Positions 62,020 through 64,000 of a stretch of DNA of 64,000 nt are shown piece by piece. Both the position numbers and the translations under genes were made by a program. This stretch comes from Psychrobacter sp. APC 3426 (GTDB lineage: Bacteria > Pseudomonadota > Gammaproteobacteria > Pseudomonadales > Moraxellaceae). The stretch lies in NCBI RefSeq assembly GCF_030408035.1, contig NZ_JASDCF010000006.1, positions 1 through 64,000 on the forward strand, in the 5' to 3' direction. The notes under the pieces were generated by a model. That model was not told the origin of the DNA. It worked only from the letters and a program-made list of their open reading frames with translations, and made no database searches. Each line of letters starts with the position of its first letter. Within the stretch, counting starts at the first letter, position 1.

Positions 62020-62433
62020 AGTCGATAAGACTAAGCAGATACTGTCATGTTATACATTGTTGATTAAGGGTGTTTTATGAGTCGACTAAAGCCCCTTAAT
62101 AGCCGCTATTTGTTAACGGATGAGCGGTTTATTTACTCAAAGGTCAATTGATTGAAGGTTGAACCGCTACATTGCTTAACGCGCTAGTATTCTGACGGCT
62201 CAAATTTTTACACCATACTTTGTCATATTGTTAATTTGGTCACCTGGTGTTTATGGTGTTATAAAAGCTTGCGACCTATTCTGTTTTCTACTATCTATCG
62301 TGATGGTTTCACTTTTCATCGGTCTTTTCGGTAACTGGTCCGAGCGACCAGCATTCTCAAATGACCTGCTATCCTTCATATAATCGATTGCAACTGGCAA
62401 TCGCCGCACTCTATCTTTCAAGGACTATTACCC
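62020..62433. other. Spacer between the acidic protein gene and the UPF0149 gene
   Basis: Apart from a 24-codon open frame listed separately, I see no gene or strong hairpin. GCCGCTATTTG with the later GAGCGGTTT may form a weak stem within that frame. Confidence 0.4.
62077..62151 (+). CDS. Candidate 24-residue peptide
   Basis: ATG 62077 is preceded by AAGGG at six bases and opens a frame encoding MSRLKPLNSRYLLTDERFIY and four more residues before TGA. It is basic and lies 57 bases after the acidic protein gene. There is no homology I can cite, so it may be chance. Confidence 0.25.
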   Translation: MSRLKPLNSRYLLTDERFIYSKVN

Positions 62434-62991
62434 ATGAGTAACCAATTAAGCTTTGATGAATTATTAGATTATTTGGACAACCAAGAGAGCCAGTTTGTGC
62501 TTGATAGTGTCGCCGCTCATGGTTTTTTGACAGCGACAGTCATCGGGCGTCCATTGCCTAACTGGATAGATGCGATGTTTGAAGGTCATGCCAATGAGAT
62601 GCCAGAAAACGTTCTTGACGGTATCAAGCGCTGGCGCGACTCTATCATCGCCGAGCTAAAAAACGAAACGCCTATAGAGCTACCGTTTGGTGAAGATGCT
62701 GGTGATGAAGAAGTGGCTGTCGATTTTTCCGATGAATCTGATATCGTGGCTTGGTCGATTGGCTTTGTGGATGCCATGTATGGTGATGAAGCCAGTGATT
62801 GGTTTGAAGACGAAGAAACGGCTGAAGATGTGGCAGTATTGACGTTGCCAATGATTGTGCTTAGCGGTATCGATGACGAAGACCCAGAGCTTGCAGAGAT
62901 GCGTAAAGATGAAGATAAGCTGGCACAAATGGCCAATAGCATCGAAGGCAATTTGACTGAGCTGTTTTTATTGTTTCATACCAACGACTAG
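62434..62991 (+). CDS. UPF0149 (YecA/YgfB) family protein
   Basis: A 185-residue soluble, acidic protein. Family features are FDELLDYLDN, the VAAHGFLTATVIG segment and WSIGFVDAMYG with many Asp and Glu. The C-terminal part has TLPMIVLSGIDDEDPEL. YgfB-type proteins lack the C-terminal SEC-C zinc motif seen in YecA, and none is present here. AAGGA lies before the ATG. The cellular role is unsettled; in Pseudomonas YgfB affects beta-lactam resistance and transcription. Confidence 0.85.
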   Translation: MSNQLSFDELLDYLDNQESQFVLDSVAAHGFLTATVIGRPLPNWIDAMFEGHANEMPENVLDGIKRWRDSIIAELKNETPIELPFGEDAGDEEVAVDFSDESDIVAWSIGFVDAMYGDEASDWFEDEETAEDVAVLTLPMIVLSGIDDEDPELAEMRKDEDKLAQMANSIEGNLTELFLLFHTND

Positions 62992-63144
62992 GGCATGGCC
63001 TTAAGGCAATCAATAGTCGTCTAAAATGGTTAAATGATAAACAGTACTGCTACTGATTTTTAATTGGGTGTCAGTGCTGTTTTAACTGTTCAATAGAATC
63101 CAATACCCTTGAATAACCCTGTAAGTCACCGATAAGGTCGTACT

Positions 63145-63597
63145 ATGACTGTGCAACTCTCCAATCTTGAGCACCTGCCTAACTATCAAATTACTGAGCG
63201 CCTGGATGTGGTGTACGGCAGTACTGTACGCTCAAAGCATGTTGGCAAAGACTTGTTTGCTGGTCTAAAAAATATCGTAGGTGGCGAGCTAACGGCCTAC
63301 ACTGAACTATTAGAAGAATCTCGCCAAGAAGCAATAGATCGGATGATTGTTAAAGCGGAAGCTTTGGGTGCGGATGCCGTCGTTGGGTTGCGTTTCTCAA
63401 CGTCTAGCATCGCTCAAGGTGCCTCTGAGCTGTTCGTTTATGGTACTGCTGTCAAAGCCGTGCCAGTTCAGCAGCAGTCTATGTCAGCGCAGCCACCATA
63501 CGATCAATCAGGTGGCCATCAAATTGGTCAGACTGGTCAAGCACAACCTGCGAACACATCAGCTGATGATTTGCCACGTTTCAATCCTTTTGGTTAA
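63145..63597 (+). CDS. UPF0145 (YbjQ) family protein, first copy
   Basis: A 150-residue protein. The YbjQ domain (about 11-110) shows ITERLDVVYGSTVRSKHVGKDLFAGLKNIVGGELTAY-type order with a conserved ESRQEAIDRMIVKAEALGADAVVGLRF. A Gln/Pro-rich tail follows (QQQSMSAQPPYDQSGGHQIG). YbjQ proteins form pentamers of unknown function; a metal-binding role has been suggested. It is 48 bases before a second YbjQ-type gene. The ribosome-binding site is weak (GATAAGG). Confidence 0.88.
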   Translation: MTVQLSNLEHLPNYQITERLDVVYGSTVRSKHVGKDLFAGLKNIVGGELTAYTELLEESRQEAIDRMIVKAEALGADAVVGLRFSTSSIAQGASELFVYGTAVKAVPVQQQSMSAQPPYDQSGGHQIGQTGQAQPANTSADDLPRFNPFG

Positions 63598-63644
63598 TTA
63601 ACCAGATTTTAAGCATTGATGCTTTTTATGATAAGAGACGTGCC

Positions 63645-64000
63645 ATGAACCAGTCACTCACACAAATGCTCATTAATTATGCACCGCTCATTATCTTGTT
63701 TGTAGTGGGTTGGTTTTTTGGCACGCGTCACGAACGCCAACACCTAGCACAGCTCAGCATTGCAGAGCAGAAGCTCGGTCATATCGTTGTGTCAAGCGAG
63801 CGTTTTTATCGTCCACAACTGGTCGATGATAGTCAGGGTGAGCTAGTACTCGGCAGCGTGGTTATTGCTCAAGACTATTTTAAAATGATTATCGCCCGTG
63901 TCCTGAGTATCTTTGGCAAAAACCTGACCACCTACGAGACACTATTAGACCGCGCGCGTCGCGAGGCCATTGTGCGTATGCGTACTGAGGCGCATGCCAA
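63645..64000 (+). CDS. Membrane-anchored YbjQ-like protein, partial (cut by window end)
   Basis: The frame is open from ATG 63645 to the window end (118 full codons). It starts MNQSLTQMLINYAPLIILFV, continuing VGWFFGTRHERQHL, which gives one membrane helix (about 10-25). Then come a linker and YbjQ-like features: LVLGSVVIAQDYFKMIIARVLSIFGKNLTTYETLLDRARREAIVRM. Compare the ETLLDRARREAIVRMR block with ELLEESRQEAIDRMIV in the preceding gene. AAGAGACG precedes the ATG. The C-terminus is outside. The two genes probably form one unit. Confidence 0.82.
   Translation, partial: MNQSLTQMLINYAPLIILFVVGWFFGTRHERQHLAQLSIAEQKLGHIVVSSERFYRPQLVDDSQGELVLGSVVIAQDYFKMIIARVLSIFGKNLTTYETLLDRARREAIVRMRTEAHA

Overview
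The window reads as a contiguous piece of a gammaproteobacterial chromosome from the family Moraxellaceae, most likely Psychrobacter. I infer this from gene order (tuf, tRNA-Trp, secE, nusG, rplKAJL, rpoBC; then ponA, pilMNOPQ, aroK, aroB, a SPOR-type gene, gltB, gltD, an order also known from Acinetobacter), from moderate GC with AT-rich spacers, and from protein sequences close to Acinetobacter/Psychrobacter versions. No database search was possible. There is no prophage, insertion sequence, CRISPR array or defence cluster. The window is almost entirely housekeeping.

Layout. 1-14 kb: translation and transcription core, with the end of tuf, tRNA-Trp, SecE, NusG, ribosomal proteins L11, L1, L10 and L7/L12, and the RNA polymerase beta and beta-prime subunits. 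An L10-binding leader precedes rplJ, and two terminator-like hairpins stand in series between rplL and rpoB. 14-26.5 kb: a DUF6586-like protein, penicillin-binding protein 1A divergent from the type IV pilus assembly operon pilMNOPQ, then shikimate genes aroK and aroB and a SPOR-like membrane protein in the position of damX. 27-33.5 kb: glutamate synthase gltB and gltD. 33.6-41.4 kb: single transport and metabolism genes (FUSC-family membrane protein, an orphan PotD-like polyamine-binding lipoprotein, a short-chain dehydrogenase, a small membrane protein, an AbgT-family transporter, a Cof-type phosphatase and a hemerythrin-like protein). 41.5-51 kb: a small OB-like membrane-anchored protein, topoisomerase IV subunit A, a YfbK-like von Willebrand A lipoprotein, and two tandem paralogous long-chain acyl-CoA ligases. 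51-64 kb: RNase PH, a secreted NlpC/P60-like protein, HemJ, biotin synthase, an SCP2-type protein, a DUF368 polyprenyl-phosphate transporter, SerB divergent from a YtjB/SMP_2-like membrane protein, an acidic PA3496-like protein, a UPF0149 (YecA/YgfB) protein, and two consecutive YbjQ-type proteins, the last cut by the window end.

Genes work in recognisable groups: gene expression (1-14 kb), cell wall and pilus (15-23 kb), aromatic and glutamate biosynthesis (23-33 kb), and fatty-acid activation (47-51 kb). Most transcription units end in clear intrinsic terminators, several usable in both directions between convergent genes. The best candidates for something undescribed are modest: the OB-like tail-anchored protein, the two-hairpin rplL-rpoB spacer, the tandem YbjQ pair, the YtjB-like protein with a large extra cytoplasmic domain, the 7-bp tandem repeat running through a stop codon, and small intergenic palindromes. 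I did not find convincing evidence of a novel multi-gene system.
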